Notes under the pieces: generated by a model
What the model was told of the DNA's origin: nothing
Database searches by the model: none
What the model saw: the letters and a program-made list of their open reading frames with translations, nothing else
In this document: piece after piece, positions 1 through 10,026 of the stretch
Layout: each line of letters opens with the position of its first letter
Numbering within the stretch: position 1 is the stretch's first letter
Program-made: the position numbers and the translations under genes
Source of the DNA: Sphingobium sp.
GTDB taxonomy: Bacteria > Pseudomonadota > Alphaproteobacteria > Sphingomonadales > Sphingomonadaceae
Assembly (NCBI GenBank): GCA_023266575.1
Contig: JAHFPV010000014.1
Location: 55,637-119,636, forward strand
DNA: 64,000 nucleotides
Direction of reading: 5' to 3'

Positions 1-1832
1 TAGTCGAACTCGATCCCCTGCCCGATCCGGTTCGGCCCGCCGCCCAGGATCACGACCTTTTCGCGATCGGTCGGCGCGGATTCATTTTCCGCCTGCCCGA
101 AGATCGGCGCTTCATAGGTCGAATACATATAGGGCGTTTTCGCCTCAAACTCGGCGGCGCAGGTGTCGATGCGCTTGAATACCGGGCGCACGCCAAGCTT
201 GTGGCGCAGCGCGCGCACCTCATCTTCGGTCACGCCGCCGGTCATCGCCTTGACCGCCTCGTGGATCAGGCCTGACCCGCGCGCGATGCCGCGTTCCATG
301 CCGCGCAGATTGGCGGATTTGAGCGCGAGATAGGCGAGGCGCTTGTCGGAAAAGCCCATAGATTTGAGACGACGCATCCCGTCCGCATCGCGCGGCAGGC
401 CATTTTCGATGACTTCGCCCTCCGCCTCGACAATCTCCTTGATCCGTTCGAGGAACCAGGGGTCGAACTTGGCGATATTGTGGATTTCCGCAACGGTCAG
501 CCCTTCGCGCAACGCCTGCGCGGCGACCAGCAACCGGTCGGGCGTGGGCTGCGACAAAGCGGCGATGATGTCATCCTTGGGCGCGTCTACCAGATGATCG
601 ACATCGTTGAAGCCGCACAGACCGGTTTCCAGACCGCGCAGCGCCTTCTGCATCGATTCATGGATATTGCGGCCAATCGCCATGACTTCGCCGACCGACT
701 TCATCGCGGTGCCGAGCAAAGGCTCTGCGCCCTTGAACTTTTCGAACGCGAAGCGCGGGATCTTGGTCACGACATAGTCGATGGTCGGCTCGAAGCTGGC
801 AGGCGTCGCGCCTGTAATGTCGTTGGTGATTTCGTCGAGCGTATAGCCCACCGCCAGCTTGGCCGCGACCTTGGCGATCGGGAAGCCGGTGGCCTTGGAT
901 GCGAGCGCCGAAGAGCGCGACACGCGCGGGTTCATCTCGATCACGATCAGGCGGCCATCCTTGGGATTGACCGCGAACTGTACGTTGGAACCGCCTGTTT
1001 CGACGCCGATTTCACGCAGCACCGCAATGGATGCGTTGCGCATGATCTGATATTCCTTGTCGGTCAGCGTCAGCGCCGGCGCAACGGTGATGCTGTCCCC
1101 GGTATGGACGCCCATCGGATCGACATTTTCGATCGAGCAGATGATGATGCAATTGTCGTTGCGATCCCGCACGACCTCCATCTCATATTCTTTCCAGCCG
1201 AGCAGCGATTCCTCGATCAGCACTTCGGTGGTGGGCGATGCGTCCAGGCCACCGCGCACGATGGTCATGAACTCGTCGCGATTATAGGCGATGCCGCCGC
1301 CGGTGCCGCCCATGGTGAAGCTGGGGCGGATGATGGAAGGAAGCCCGGTAAATTCCAGCGCCTCCAGCGCCTCCTCCATGGAGTGGGCGATGCGCGAACG
1401 GGCGGATTCCAGCCCGATCTTGTCCATGGCGTCGCGGAACTTGATCCGGTCCTCCGCCTTGTCGATAGCTTCAGCGTCCGCGCCGATCATCTGGACGCCG
1501 TACTTCTCCAGCGTGCCGTCATTGAACAGGGCCAGCGCGGTGTTGAGCGCGGTCTGCCCGCCCATCGTCGGCAGCACCGCGTCCGGCCGCTCCTTCTCGA
1601 TGATCTTCGCCACGATTTCGGGCGTGATCGGCTCGACATAGGTGGCGTCGGCAAATTCCGGGTCGGTCATGATCGTGGCCGGATTGGAATTGACCAGGAT
1701 GATGCGATAGCCCTCCTCTTTCAACGCCTTCACCGCCTGCGTGCCCGAATAATCGAACTCACACGCCTGGCCGATGATGATCGGACCAGCGCCGATAATG
1801 AGGATGGAGGAGATGTCGGTGCGTTTGGGCAT
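1..1832 (-). CDS. carB: Carbamoyl-phosphate synthase large subunit (partial, 3' end outside window)
   Basis: CarB uses the ammonia released by CarA, with bicarbonate and two ATP, to make carbamoyl phosphate for pyrimidine and arginine synthesis. The N-terminal 610 residues are present; the family is usually about 1,070-1,110 aa, so roughly the C-terminal 45% lies beyond the left edge. The start reads [20 protein letters not shown], followed by [13 protein letters not shown], the classic N-terminus of the carboxyphosphate domain. The ATG shares its A with the TAA of the upstream small membrane protein gene (TAATG), so translation is probably coupled. carA lies upstream on the same strand, separated by two small genes. 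Family assignment is certain; the missing end is only a window-edge effect. Confidence 0.97.
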   Translation of the reverse strand, partial: MPKRTDISSILIIGAGPIIIGQACEFDYSGTQAVKALKEEGYRIILVNSNPATIMTDPEFADATYVEPITPEIVAKIIEKERPDAVLPTMGGQTALNTALALFNDGTLEKYGVQMIGADAEAIDKAEDRIKFRDAMDKIGLESARSRIAHSMEEALEALEFTGLPSIIRPSFTMGGTGGGIAYNRDEFMTIVRGGLDASPTTEVLIEESLLGWKEYEMEVVRDRNDNCIIICSIENVDPMGVHTGDSITVAPALTLTDKEYQIMRNASIAVLREIGVETGGSNVQFAVNPKDGRLIVIEMNPRVSRSSALASKATGFPIAKVAAKLAVGYTLDEITNDITGATPASFEPTIDYVVTKIPRFAFEKFKGAEPLLGTAMKSVGEVMAIGRNIHESMQKALRGLETGLCGFNDVDHLVDAPKDDIIAALSQPTPDRLLVAAQALREGLTVAEIHNIAKFDPWFLERIKEIVEAEGEVIENGLPRDADGMRRLKSMGFSDKRLAYLALKSANLRGMERGIARGSGLIHEAVKAMTGGVTEDEVRALRHKLGVRPVFKRIDTCAAEFEAKTPYMYSTYEAPIFGQAENESAPTDREKVVILGGGPNRIGQGIEFD

Positions 1833-2242
1833 TATTTGGCGCTCAATGCTAAATATGAAAAATAAGCTGACGCGCAGGCTGCGACAGCAGCGATGAGGCT
1901 TGTAATCGCAACTACAATGTTGAGCCCCTGGCGTCTTGTGATGCCTAAGATGTGTAGGAAATAATGTTGAATTCGCAAAATTTTGACCCGGCGCAAGCCT
2001 TTTGCTGAAAACTCAAAACCGGCATGTGTTGTATACCCATCATCTTCAAAAAGAGCGCGTCCCCAACCTGATCGCTCCCACGTTGCCAGCAAAATGGTTG
2101 TTGGCACCTTCTGCCCTGTCGGCGCTTTACCATCCACAGAAACGACGTGCCGACCTTCAGCAAGCGCTTCATATCCCAACAGTAGGAAAAGCGCTTTGCT
2201 TTCTTCGCGAAATCGAACGGCGGTTGGCTTCACTGGCTCCAT
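1832..2242 (-). CDS. Small hypothetical protein with C-terminal membrane helix, inside the car operon
   Basis: I do not recognise this 136-aa protein. It has a polar N-terminal part ([19 protein letters not shown]...) and one strongly hydrophobic segment at the C-terminus ([21 protein letters not shown]), so it is probably a tail- or C-terminally anchored inner-membrane protein. Its stop codon TAA overlaps the carB ATG by one base. I chose the ATG at 2242. An ATG at 2353 in the same frame would add 37 residues but overlap the end of rraB by 44 bases. The DNA is visibly richer in A and T than its neighbours and the codon choice is looser, which suggests a recent insertion into the operon. Function unknown. 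Confidence 0.6.
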   Translation of the reverse strand: MEPVKPTAVRFREESKALFLLLGYEALAEGRHVVSVDGKAPTGQKVPTTILLATWERSGWGRALFEDDGYTTHAGFEFSAKGLRRVKILRIQHYFLHILGITRRQGLNIVVAITSLIAAVAACASAYFSYLALSAK

Positions 2243-2309
2243 TCCTTTGTCCGACAAAATAGACAAGCAACAGAGACCATATACGAATACGTCGGGCTCG
2301 TGATCGTAC

Positions 2310-2678
2310 TCAATGCACCGCCCCCGTCCGAGCCTCGCACCCCCAACCGTCATATTCCACGCCGCACAATATCTCGATCTGCAAACATTTCTTCGTCAAC
2401 GCGCGGATCGACGCCTCATCTACCGCCTGTTCGCATTCCAGGAACAGGAACAGGTCGCCATCCTCATCTTCTTCGCGGTCGAGTTCGACCATGCCGAACT
2501 GGCTGGCGATTTCCAGGACGCGGTCGAAATCCTTGTCATTGCCCTTGAAGCTGACGTCCACCGCGCGCGGGATCATGGCCTTGTCGCCATTGGCGGCGAG
2601 GTTGGCGAGGACTTCGCGGTCCGCTTCCCATTCGGCGGCCAGGCGCGCTTCATCGACGGGGGGCAGTTTGATACTCAT
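2310..2678 (-). CDS. rraB: RraB-type ribonuclease E inhibitor domain protein
   Basis: This 122-aa acidic protein resembles the RraB family (regulator of ribonuclease activity B), small proteins that in enterobacteria bind RNase E and change which mRNAs the degradosome cuts. Supporting features are the length, the early WEADREVLANLAANGD segment, the central acidic stretch (DREEDEDGD) followed by a beta strand, and the closing LCGVEYDGWGCE. The start ATG overlaps the carA stop as ATGA, so rraB is translationally coupled to carA, with the small membrane protein and carB downstream. The call is by overall resemblance. Its effect on RNase E in this lineage is inference. Confidence 0.75.
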   Translation of the reverse strand: MSIKLPPVDEARLAAEWEADREVLANLAANGDKAMIPRAVDVSFKGNDKDFDRVLEIASQFGMVELDREEDEDGDLFLFLECEQAVDEASIRALTKKCLQIEILCGVEYDGWGCEARTGAVH

Positions 2679-3937
2679 GCCGCCACCGCTTTTTTAAGGC
2701 CATCGACGAAGCGCTGGAACAGGTAGAAACTGTCCTGCGGGCCGGGCGAGGCTTCGGGGTGATACTGGACCGAGAAGGCGTTTTTGTCGGTCAGCGCAAT
2801 GCCGCAATTGCTGCCGTCGAACAGCGAGACATGGGTCGCGCGCACATTGGCGGGGAGCGTGGCGGCATCAACCGCAAAGCCGTGGTTCATGCTGGTGATT
2901 TCGACCAGCCCGTCCTCCAGCCGCTTGACCGGATGGTTCGCGCCGCGATGGCCCTGATGCATCTTGATGGTTTTTGCGCCCACAGCCAGACCGAGCAACT
3001 GGTGGCCGAGGCAGATGCCGAACACAGGAATGTCCGCGTCCAGCACCTGCCGGATCACCGGCACGGCGTAAGCGCCGGTCGCGGCGGGATCGCCCGGACC
3101 GTTGGAAAGGAACACGCCGTCGGGGCCAAGCGCCGACACCTGATCAAAGGTCGCAGTGGCGGGCAGCACGGTGACGCGCGCGCCGGCCTTTACCAGGTTG
3201 CGGAAGATATTGTTCTTCGCGCCATAATCGATCGCGACGACATGGGGGCGGCTATCATCCCCCTCCCGCTTGCGGGAGGGGTTAGGGGAGGGCATGTCCG
3301 GGGTGTCGGCTGTAACAGCCCCTCCCCCGACCCCTCCCGCAAGCGGGAGGGGAGAAGAATAGCCCACGCCCAGCGTCCATGGTCCGCCTTCCCACAACCG
3401 ACTGTCCTTGCCCGTGACTTCGATGGCGAGGTCCATGCCCTCCAAGCCCGGCCAGGCGGCAGCCTTGGCGGCCAGCGCGGCTATGTCGAACTTGCCGTCG
3501 GGATTATGGGCGATGACGATGTTGGGCGCGCCCTTTTCGCGGATCATGCGGGTCAGCGCGCGGGTATCGACGCCTGACAGGCCGATGCGGCCATGGTCGC
3601 GCATCCACTCGTCGAATGGCTGGACGTTGCGGAAATTGCTCGGCTCCGTCACGTCCTGGCGCACCACGCAGCCCAGCGCGAAGGGCGTGTCCGCCTCGAC
3701 ATCGTCGGCATTGGTGCCGACATTGCCGATATGGGGGAAGGTGAAGGTCACGACCTGGCCTGCATAGCTGGGGTCGGTCATGATTTCCTGATAGCCGGTG
3801 ATCGCGGTGTTGAAACAGAGTTCGCCCACCGCTTCGCCCACAGCGCCAAAACCACGGCCGAATACGGCGGAACCATCGGCAAAAACCAATACCCCTGTCG
3901 CTCCTTTAGGCACAATGAGGGTCTTGGCGTCAGCCAT
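2675..3937 (-). CDS. carA: Carbamoyl-phosphate synthase small (glutaminase) subunit with an in-frame repeat insertion
   Basis: CarA hydrolyses glutamine and passes ammonia to CarB. The N-terminal CPSase domain (GFGAVGEAVGELCFNTAITG) is followed by a class I glutamine amidotransferase domain with the nucleophile in FGICLGHQ and the catalytic HPEAS near the end. The ATG at 3937 is chosen over an upstream in-frame start at 4000 because it has an AAAGGA ribosome site about 9 nt away and begins MADAKTLIVPKG. At 420 aa it is longer than the usual 380-390. The excess is about 32 residues (around 196-227: SPLPLAGGVGG ... PSPNPSRKREG) encoded by a GC-rich palindromic element placed in the linker between the two domains. 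Confidence 0.97.
   Translation of the reverse strand: MADAKTLIVPKGATGVLVFADGSAVFGRGFGAVGEAVGELCFNTAITGYQEIMTDPSYAGQVVTFTFPHIGNVGTNADDVEADTPFALGCVVRQDVTEPSNFRNVQPFDEWMRDHGRIGLSGVDTRALTRMIREKGAPNIVIAHNPDGKFDIAALAAKAAAWPGLEGMDLAIEVTGKDSRLWEGGPWTLGVGYSSPLPLAGGVGGGAVTADTPDMPSPNPSRKREGDDSRPHVVAIDYGAKNNIFRNLVKAGARVTVLPATATFDQVSALGPDGVFLSNGPGDPAATGAYAVPVIRQVLDADIPVFGICLGHQLLGLAVGAKTIKMHQGHRGANHPVKRLEDGLVEITSMNHGFAVDAATLPANVRATHVSLFDGSNCGIALTDKNAFSVQYHPEASPGPQDSFYLFQRFVDGLKKAVAA
3259..3352. repeat. GC-rich palindromic repeat inserted in frame in carA
   Basis: Two inverted arms of the form CCCCTCCCGCTTGCGGGAGG, each itself a hairpin, flank a short unique centre (about 3290-3325). On the minus strand the element reads through in the carA frame without a stop and encodes a glycine/proline/serine-rich peptide. 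A half copy lies at 4570-4590 just after yqeY, and a diverged paired copy at 48111-48228. The element is therefore dispersed rather than part of CarA. It behaves like the coding palindromic elements described in Rickettsia, although I know of no named family for it. Confidence 0.85.
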
Positions 3938-4094
3938 GGTCGGGTGGTCCTTTTTTGCTTTTGCGGGGTCCCGTCTGGTGCGGGTTAAACGGCCGGTCAC
4001 CTATGCCTGTGCGGCGTCGCGGTCAACGCCTGTTAAAAATCTCTTTTGGCGTTATATCTACTTCTTTCCCGATAAAAACAGGATTCGCTTCGCC

Positions 4095-4547
4095 ATGATT
4101 CGCGATACCATCAAGAGCGCCCAGATCACAGCCATGAAGGCGGGCGATAAGGAACGCCTGGCCGCCGTGCGCCTGATCATGGCCAAGCTGAAGGACCGCG
4201 ACATCGAACTGCGCGTGGCCAGCAATGTGCCGGACGACGATGTGGTGGTGGTCGAAGTGCTGCAGAAAATGGTCAAGCAGCGTCGCGAATCGATCGACAT
4301 GTTCAAGAGCGGCGGGCGCGACGAACTGGCGGCCAAGGAACAGAGCGAGCTGGAAGTGATCGAAAGCTTCCTGCCGCAACAGCTGAGCGAGGATGAGACC
4401 AAGGCAGCGATCGAGGGGATCAAGGCCGAGGTCGGCGCGGCGAGCGTCAAGGATATGGGCAAGGTGATGGCAGTGCTGAAAGAACGGCACGGCCAGGTGA
4501 TGGACATGAGCAAGGCCAGCGCGCTGGTGAAGGCGGCGCTTAGCTGA
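4095..4547 (+). CDS. GatB/YqeY domain-containing protein
   Basis: This 150-aa soluble protein matches the YqeY family: an N-terminal helical domain (MIRDTIKSAQITAMKAGDK) and a C-terminal domain like the tail of the GatB amidotransferase subunit. Typical landmarks are RLIMAKLKDRDIE, VLQKMVKQRRESI and FLPQQLSEDE. The family is thought to act with tRNA or in amidotransfer, but no defined reaction is established. It is divergent from carA (157 bp between starts) and heads a plus-strand run with the GIY-YIG gene, dnaG and rpoD, an arrangement common in alphaproteobacteria. The start is the first ATG giving the canonical N-terminus; an upstream extension in the same frame has no family resemblance. 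Confidence 0.95.
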   Translation: MIRDTIKSAQITAMKAGDKERLAAVRLIMAKLKDRDIELRVASNVPDDDVVVVEVLQKMVKQRRESIDMFKSGGRDELAAKEQSELEVIESFLPQQLSEDETKAAIEGIKAEVGAASVKDMGKVMAVLKERHGQVMDMSKASALVKAALS

Positions 4548-4569
4548 ACTGAACTGGCGCTTGTGGTTC

Positions 4570-4590
4570 CCCACCCGCTTGCGGGAGGGG
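4570..4590. repeat. Half copy of the carA-type GC-rich palindrome
   Basis: CCCGCTTGCGGGAGGGG directly repeats one arm of the element inside carA. It forms a short strong hairpin about 25 bp after the yqeY stop and could help end transcription, though there is no T-run. Confidence 0.6.
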
Positions 4591-4604
4591 TCACCCGCAC
4601 AACC

Positions 4605-4634
4605 TCCGTTCGTTTCGAGCGAAGTCGAGAAACG
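4605..4634. repeat. Single unit of the GTTTCTCGACTTCGCTCG repeat family
   Basis: One copy of the unit CGTTTCGAGCGAAGTCGAGA with its flanking CCGTT and AACG, without an inverted partner. The same unit occurs as inverted pairs at 4982-5055, 27862-27941 and 59660-59732 and as another single at 63848-63876. Confidence 0.85.
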
Positions 4635-4681
4635 AAAGGCGTGACGCTCGACACTCGGACTGGTTCAGGCATATTCCGCAC

Positions 4682-5089
4682 ATGGCTTTCTGGACCTACA
4701 TGCTCAAATGCTCTGACGGTCGATATTATACCGGCCATACCGACAATCTCGATCAGCGCATCGGCCAGCATCAATGCGGTGAAGGCAGCGCCTTCACGCG
4801 AAAACGTCGTCCGGTGGTGCTGGTCTGGAGCGAAACTTTCGGCACGCGGATCGAGGCATTGGAAGCGGAGCAGATCATCGGCGGCTGGTCGCGTGCCAAG
4901 AAAGAGGCGCTGATCGCCGGGAACTGGTCATTGGTGTCGCACTTCGCCAGACCACCGCGTGAGCGAAATCCGGCCCATACCCCGTTCGTTTCGAGCGAAG
5001 TCGAGAAACCGCAAATGCCGCGTGCGGGTTTCTCGACTTCGCTCGAAACGAACGGCGGTGGTGAAGTGCCGCCGGAGGGGAGATTTTGA
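4682..5089 (+). CDS. GIY-YIG endonuclease superfamily protein with a repeat-derived C-terminus
   Basis: The first about 95 residues form a compact GIY-YIG nuclease domain of the UPF0213/YhbQ type. It shows FWTYMLKCSDGRYYTGHT with the YIG-position YTG, then the conserved arginine (DNLDQRIGQH), FTRKRRPV, and the metal-binding glutamate region EALEAEQIIGGWSRAKKEALI. Such proteins cut or repair DNA, but the cellular role of stand-alone YhbQ-like members is unclear. The last 40 residues (including TPFVSSEVEK and FSTSLETNG) are translated from an inverted repeat pair at 4982-5055 and are not family sequence. The stop overlaps the dnaG TTG start (TTGA), so dnaG is coupled to it. Confidence 0.88.
   Translation: MAFWTYMLKCSDGRYYTGHTDNLDQRIGQHQCGEGSAFTRKRRPVVLVWSETFGTRIEALEAEQIIGGWSRAKKEALIAGNWSLVSHFARPPRERNPAHTPFVSSEVEKPQMPRAGFSTSLETNGGGEVPPEGRF
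4982..5055. repeat. Inverted pair (REPIN-like) inside the end of the GIY-YIG gene
   Basis: Two 29-bp arms in opposite orientation (CCGTTCGTTTCGAGCGAAGT ... ACTTCGCTCGAAACGAACGG) flank a 16-bp centre. The pair is read through as coding sequence and lies only about 30 bp before the dnaG start, so a hairpin in the mRNA could influence dnaG translation. Confidence 0.9.
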
Positions 5090-6987
5090 GCCTAACACCC
5101 GCCTTTCTCGACGAATTGCGTGCGCGCACGTCGCTGTCCACGCTGATCGGGCGTACCGTGAAGGTGCAGAAGGCCGGGCGCGAGTATAAGGCGTGCTGCC
5201 CGTTCCATAACGAGAAAACGCCCAGCTTCACCATCAACGACGAGAAGGGGTTTTACCACTGTTTCGGCTGCGGGGCGCATGGCGATGCGATCCGCTGGAT
5301 GACCGACCAGCGCGGCCTGCCCTTCATGGAGGCGGTCAAGGAATTGGCGCAGGCGGCGGGGATGGATGTCCCTGCGCCCGATCCGCGTGCGGCGCAGCGG
5401 GCGGAGGCGGCCAAGGGGCTGCATGATGCCATGGCAGCGGCGCAAAGCTTTTTTGAGGAGCAGCTGGGCGGGATCGACGGCGCGGAGGCGCGGGCTTATC
5501 TGGGCAAGCGCGGGATCAGCGATGCGACGCGGCGGACCTTCGGCTTTGGTTATTCGCCCGATGGACGCGGGCGGCTGAAAGCTGCGCTCAAGGAATTTGG
5601 CGAGCCGATGCTCGTTGAAGCGGGCCTCCTGATCAACCCAGACGGTGCCGAGCCGGATGGCGGTAAAACCAAAAAGCGCGACACATACGACCGTTTCCGT
5701 GGCCGACTGATGCTGCCGATCCGGGACATTCGCGGGCGGGTGATCGCTTTTGGCGGGCGGATTTTGGGCGCGGGAGAGCCGAAATATCTCAATTCCCCCG
5801 ACACGCCTTTGTTCGACAAGGGACGCACGCTCTACAATATCGACCGCGCCTCCCCCGCCAGCCGCAATACGGGCCGGGTGATCGTGGTCGAAGGCTATAT
5901 GGACGTAATCGCGCTGGCGCAGGCGGGCTTTGGCGATGCGGTCGCGCCGCTGGGAACCGCGCTGACCGAGCATCAGATCGAGCGATTGTGGAAGATGGTC
6001 GAGGTGCCGATCCTGTGCTTCGATGGCGATTCGGCGGGGCAGAAGGCGGCGATCCGCGCGGCGATCCGCGCCCTGCCCCTGCTGCGCCCCGGCCATAGCC
6101 TGGCCTTTGCGACGCTGCCGGCGGGGAAAGACCCAGACGATCTGATCCGCGCCGAAGGGCCAGCGGCCATGGACGCCCTCCTGAACGCCGCGCAGCCGCT
6201 GGTCGATCGGCTGTGGAGCCATGAACAGAGCGTCGCCCCGCTCGACACGCCGGAGCAGAAGGCCGCGCTCAAGCAAAGGCTGGCCGCGATCACCGAGGCG
6301 ATTGGCCATGCCGACGTGCGCGCCCATTATGCCCATGCGTTTCGCGAACGCTATGATGCGCTGTTCTTCGCGCGCCCCGCCTTCAACAGCGCCCCGCGCG
6401 GGCAAGGCACCAACAATGCAGGGCGGTGGCAACGCGACAAGAAGGGCAATTGGAAAGCGCCGATCGCCCCGGTCGGACAGGAAGCGCGCGCGATCGGTGC
6501 GACCGGCATGGAACAGCGGCTGCTCCGCGCGATTCTGGCCAGTTTGCTGCGCCATCCCGACCAGATTGTCCGCCACCGCGAGACTCTGGCGAGCCTGCAT
6601 GTGGCCGATCGGGCGCTGGGTCAGCTGCTCGCCGCGATGATTGCTGCTTCCTTTCGCAAAGAAACAGTTGAAACTGATGGCCTCCTTACCATATTGGGGC
6701 CAGGTGAAGTGTATAATATGGCGAAGGGGATGCTTCGGGCCGACACGTTCACATTCACCCCCCACAGGATGATAACCGACGCCGATCGCGTGACCCGCGA
6801 TCTGGAAGAGGCCATTCGGGTGATGGCGCAGGGACCGGAGCTGGACGCTGCGCTGGCGGAGGCGACGAGACGGGCGAGGGATGACCTCAACGAGGAAAGC
6901 TATGCCGAGCAGCAACGGGTCCATCGACTGAAAATGGATCATGAAAGCCGCCTGGCGGAACTGGCGCAGTCCGACGACATTGAATGA
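5086..6987 (+). CDS. dnaG: DNA primase
   Basis: DnaG makes RNA primers at the replication fork. The 633-aa protein shows an N-terminal CHC2 zinc finger (C38-x2-H41 ... C59-x2-C62, in CCPFHNEKTPSF and FGCGAHGD), the primase catalytic core, a TOPRIM fold with VVEGYMDVIALAQAG at about residue 265 and FDGDSAGQKAA at about 312, and a C-terminal helicase-binding region. The start is TTG at 5086 with a GGAGGGGA ribosome site about 6 nt upstream; it overlaps the previous stop by three bases. Together with rpoD downstream this resembles the macromolecular-synthesis operon of other bacteria. Confidence 0.98.
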   Translation: MSLTPAFLDELRARTSLSTLIGRTVKVQKAGREYKACCPFHNEKTPSFTINDEKGFYHCFGCGAHGDAIRWMTDQRGLPFMEAVKELAQAAGMDVPAPDPRAAQRAEAAKGLHDAMAAAQSFFEEQLGGIDGAEARAYLGKRGISDATRRTFGFGYSPDGRGRLKAALKEFGEPMLVEAGLLINPDGAEPDGGKTKKRDTYDRFRGRLMLPIRDIRGRVIAFGGRILGAGEPKYLNSPDTPLFDKGRTLYNIDRASPASRNTGRVIVVEGYMDVIALAQAGFGDAVAPLGTALTEHQIERLWKMVEVPILCFDGDSAGQKAAIRAAIRALPLLRPGHSLAFATLPAGKDPDDLIRAEGPAAMDALLNAAQPLVDRLWSHEQSVAPLDTPEQKAALKQRLAAITEAIGHADVRAHYAHAFRERYDALFFARPAFNSAPRGQGTNNAGRWQRDKKGNWKAPIAPVGQEARAIGATGMEQRLLRAILASLLRHPDQIVRHRETLASLHVADRALGQLLAAMIAASFRKETVETDGLLTILGPGEVYNMAKGMLRADTFTFTPHRMITDADRVTRDLEEAIRVMAQGPELDAALAEATRRARDDLNEESYAEQQRVHRLKMDHESRLAELAQSDDIE

Positions 6988-6993
6988 GATGGT

Positions 6994-7010
6994 CGTTCCG
7001 ATATGGAACG
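6994..7010 (+). other. Small hairpin between dnaG and rpoD
   Basis: CGTTCC-gatat-GGAACG is a perfect 6-bp stem seven bases after the dnaG stop. It lacks a T-run, so it is more likely an mRNA processing or stability element than a strong terminator. This is inference. Confidence 0.35.
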
Positions 7011-7064
7011 AGGGATTTATATGATCGCTTTCGCAAGAGGAAGCGGCGGAGTTAAGGCGAATAA

Positions 7065-9119
<2,055 letters not shown>

Positions 9120-9142
9120 GCTGCGGCTTATCGGTGATTATC

Positions 9143-9173
9143 AAAGGGCGGTCTGCACAGGCCGCCCTTTTTT
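9143..9173 (+). terminator. Rho-independent terminator after rpoD
   Basis: AAAGGGCGG-tctgcacagg-CCGCCCTTTTTT: an 8-9 bp GC-rich stem followed by six T residues, 24 bp downstream of the rpoD stop. Confidence 0.9.
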
Positions 9174-9260
9174 CTCGTCCGTAAACCGCTCCTTTACCCC
9201 GTTGCCCTAGCTTGACCGTCAAATCCCCGCTGGCGGACCGGGGTTGATAGGAAATGGCAT

Positions 9261-9941
9261 ATGAGCGAAGCGGCACCACGCTATCAATTTGGCGACATAT
9301 CGCGGATATTGGAGGCGCTGGTCGCTGCCGATGGCACGGCGGCCCATGCCTATGCCAATCGGGCGGGTGCCAGCGTGGCGCGCGATTCGCTGCTGTCGCT
9401 GGGCGACCTTGCCGATGGTGCCTATTATCTTTGCCTGCTTCATGGCCGCCATCCCGGTGTGATCGATCATGCAGCCACCCGATCGGCCGACAATGCCGCC
9501 CGTGCCTGGCTGATCGAGGCGGCCGATTCCTTTGCCACCGAACGCGCCTATCTGACCCAGGTTTCCGTTGCCGTCGGCCCTGCCCCCAGCACGGCGGGCC
9601 AGGCCGATTGCGAAACCACCGTCGGGCAGCAACGCCATGCGCTCGACATGCTCGCCCAGTCCGACCGGCGCGGCTGCGCCATGGGCGCAGCGATGGCGCT
9701 GGTGCTGGACTGGCGCGCGGTGCGCCATATTCTGGACATGGCGGCGATCCGCGCGGGGCTGGAGCCGCATCGCTGCACCCTGCCCGACCGTACCGCCACG
9801 CTGGAGGTCGCGCGTGCGATCGGCGGCGATGATGTGGTGGACCGGGCAATCCAGTTTGGCGCGCGCCAGTTGCTGAACCAGCATCGCGGCCTGTGGGATC
9901 TGCTCGCCGCCCGCGCCGACGTGCGTGCGCGTCAGCTCTGA
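9261..9941 (+). CDS. Hypothetical alpha-helical protein (possibly DUF6975)
   Basis: I cannot assign a function. The 226-aa protein is alanine-rich and mostly helical, with no signal peptide or membrane helix. It resembles conserved sphingomonad proteins of unknown function (the DUF6975 label comes to mind from memory and was not verified). Visible segments include LLSLGDLADGAYYLCLLHGR, HPGVIDHAA and a central QRHALDMLAQSDRRGCAMGA. An AGGAA ribosome site precedes the ATG. It follows the rpoD terminator and precedes a MoxR ATPase by 85 bp, so it may start that operon. Confidence 0.7.
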   Translation: MSEAAPRYQFGDISRILEALVAADGTAAHAYANRAGASVARDSLLSLGDLADGAYYLCLLHGRHPGVIDHAATRSADNAARAWLIEAADSFATERAYLTQVSVAVGPAPSTAGQADCETTVGQQRHALDMLAQSDRRGCAMGAAMALVLDWRAVRHILDMAAIRAGLEPHRCTLPDRTATLEVARAIGGDDVVDRAIQFGARQLLNQHRGLWDLLAARADVRARQL

Positions 9942-10026
9942 CCCCTCACCGATAACGCCGACGCGGCTTGCGTCCCTGCCCCGCTTTGCCTAGTCCGAAA
10001 GCAGGACAGCAAGGCGGACCAGAAAT

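Noticed and set aside
2002-2262. Plus-strand open frames opposite the small car-operon gene
   Set aside because: The minus-strand frame has a membrane helix and an exact stop/start overlap with carB; the plus frames have neither ribosome site nor family features.
5092-6942. Long open frame (616 codons) on the minus strand opposite dnaG
   Set aside because: High-GC antisense shadow of a certain gene; translation is rich in Arg, His and Gln and shows no domain.
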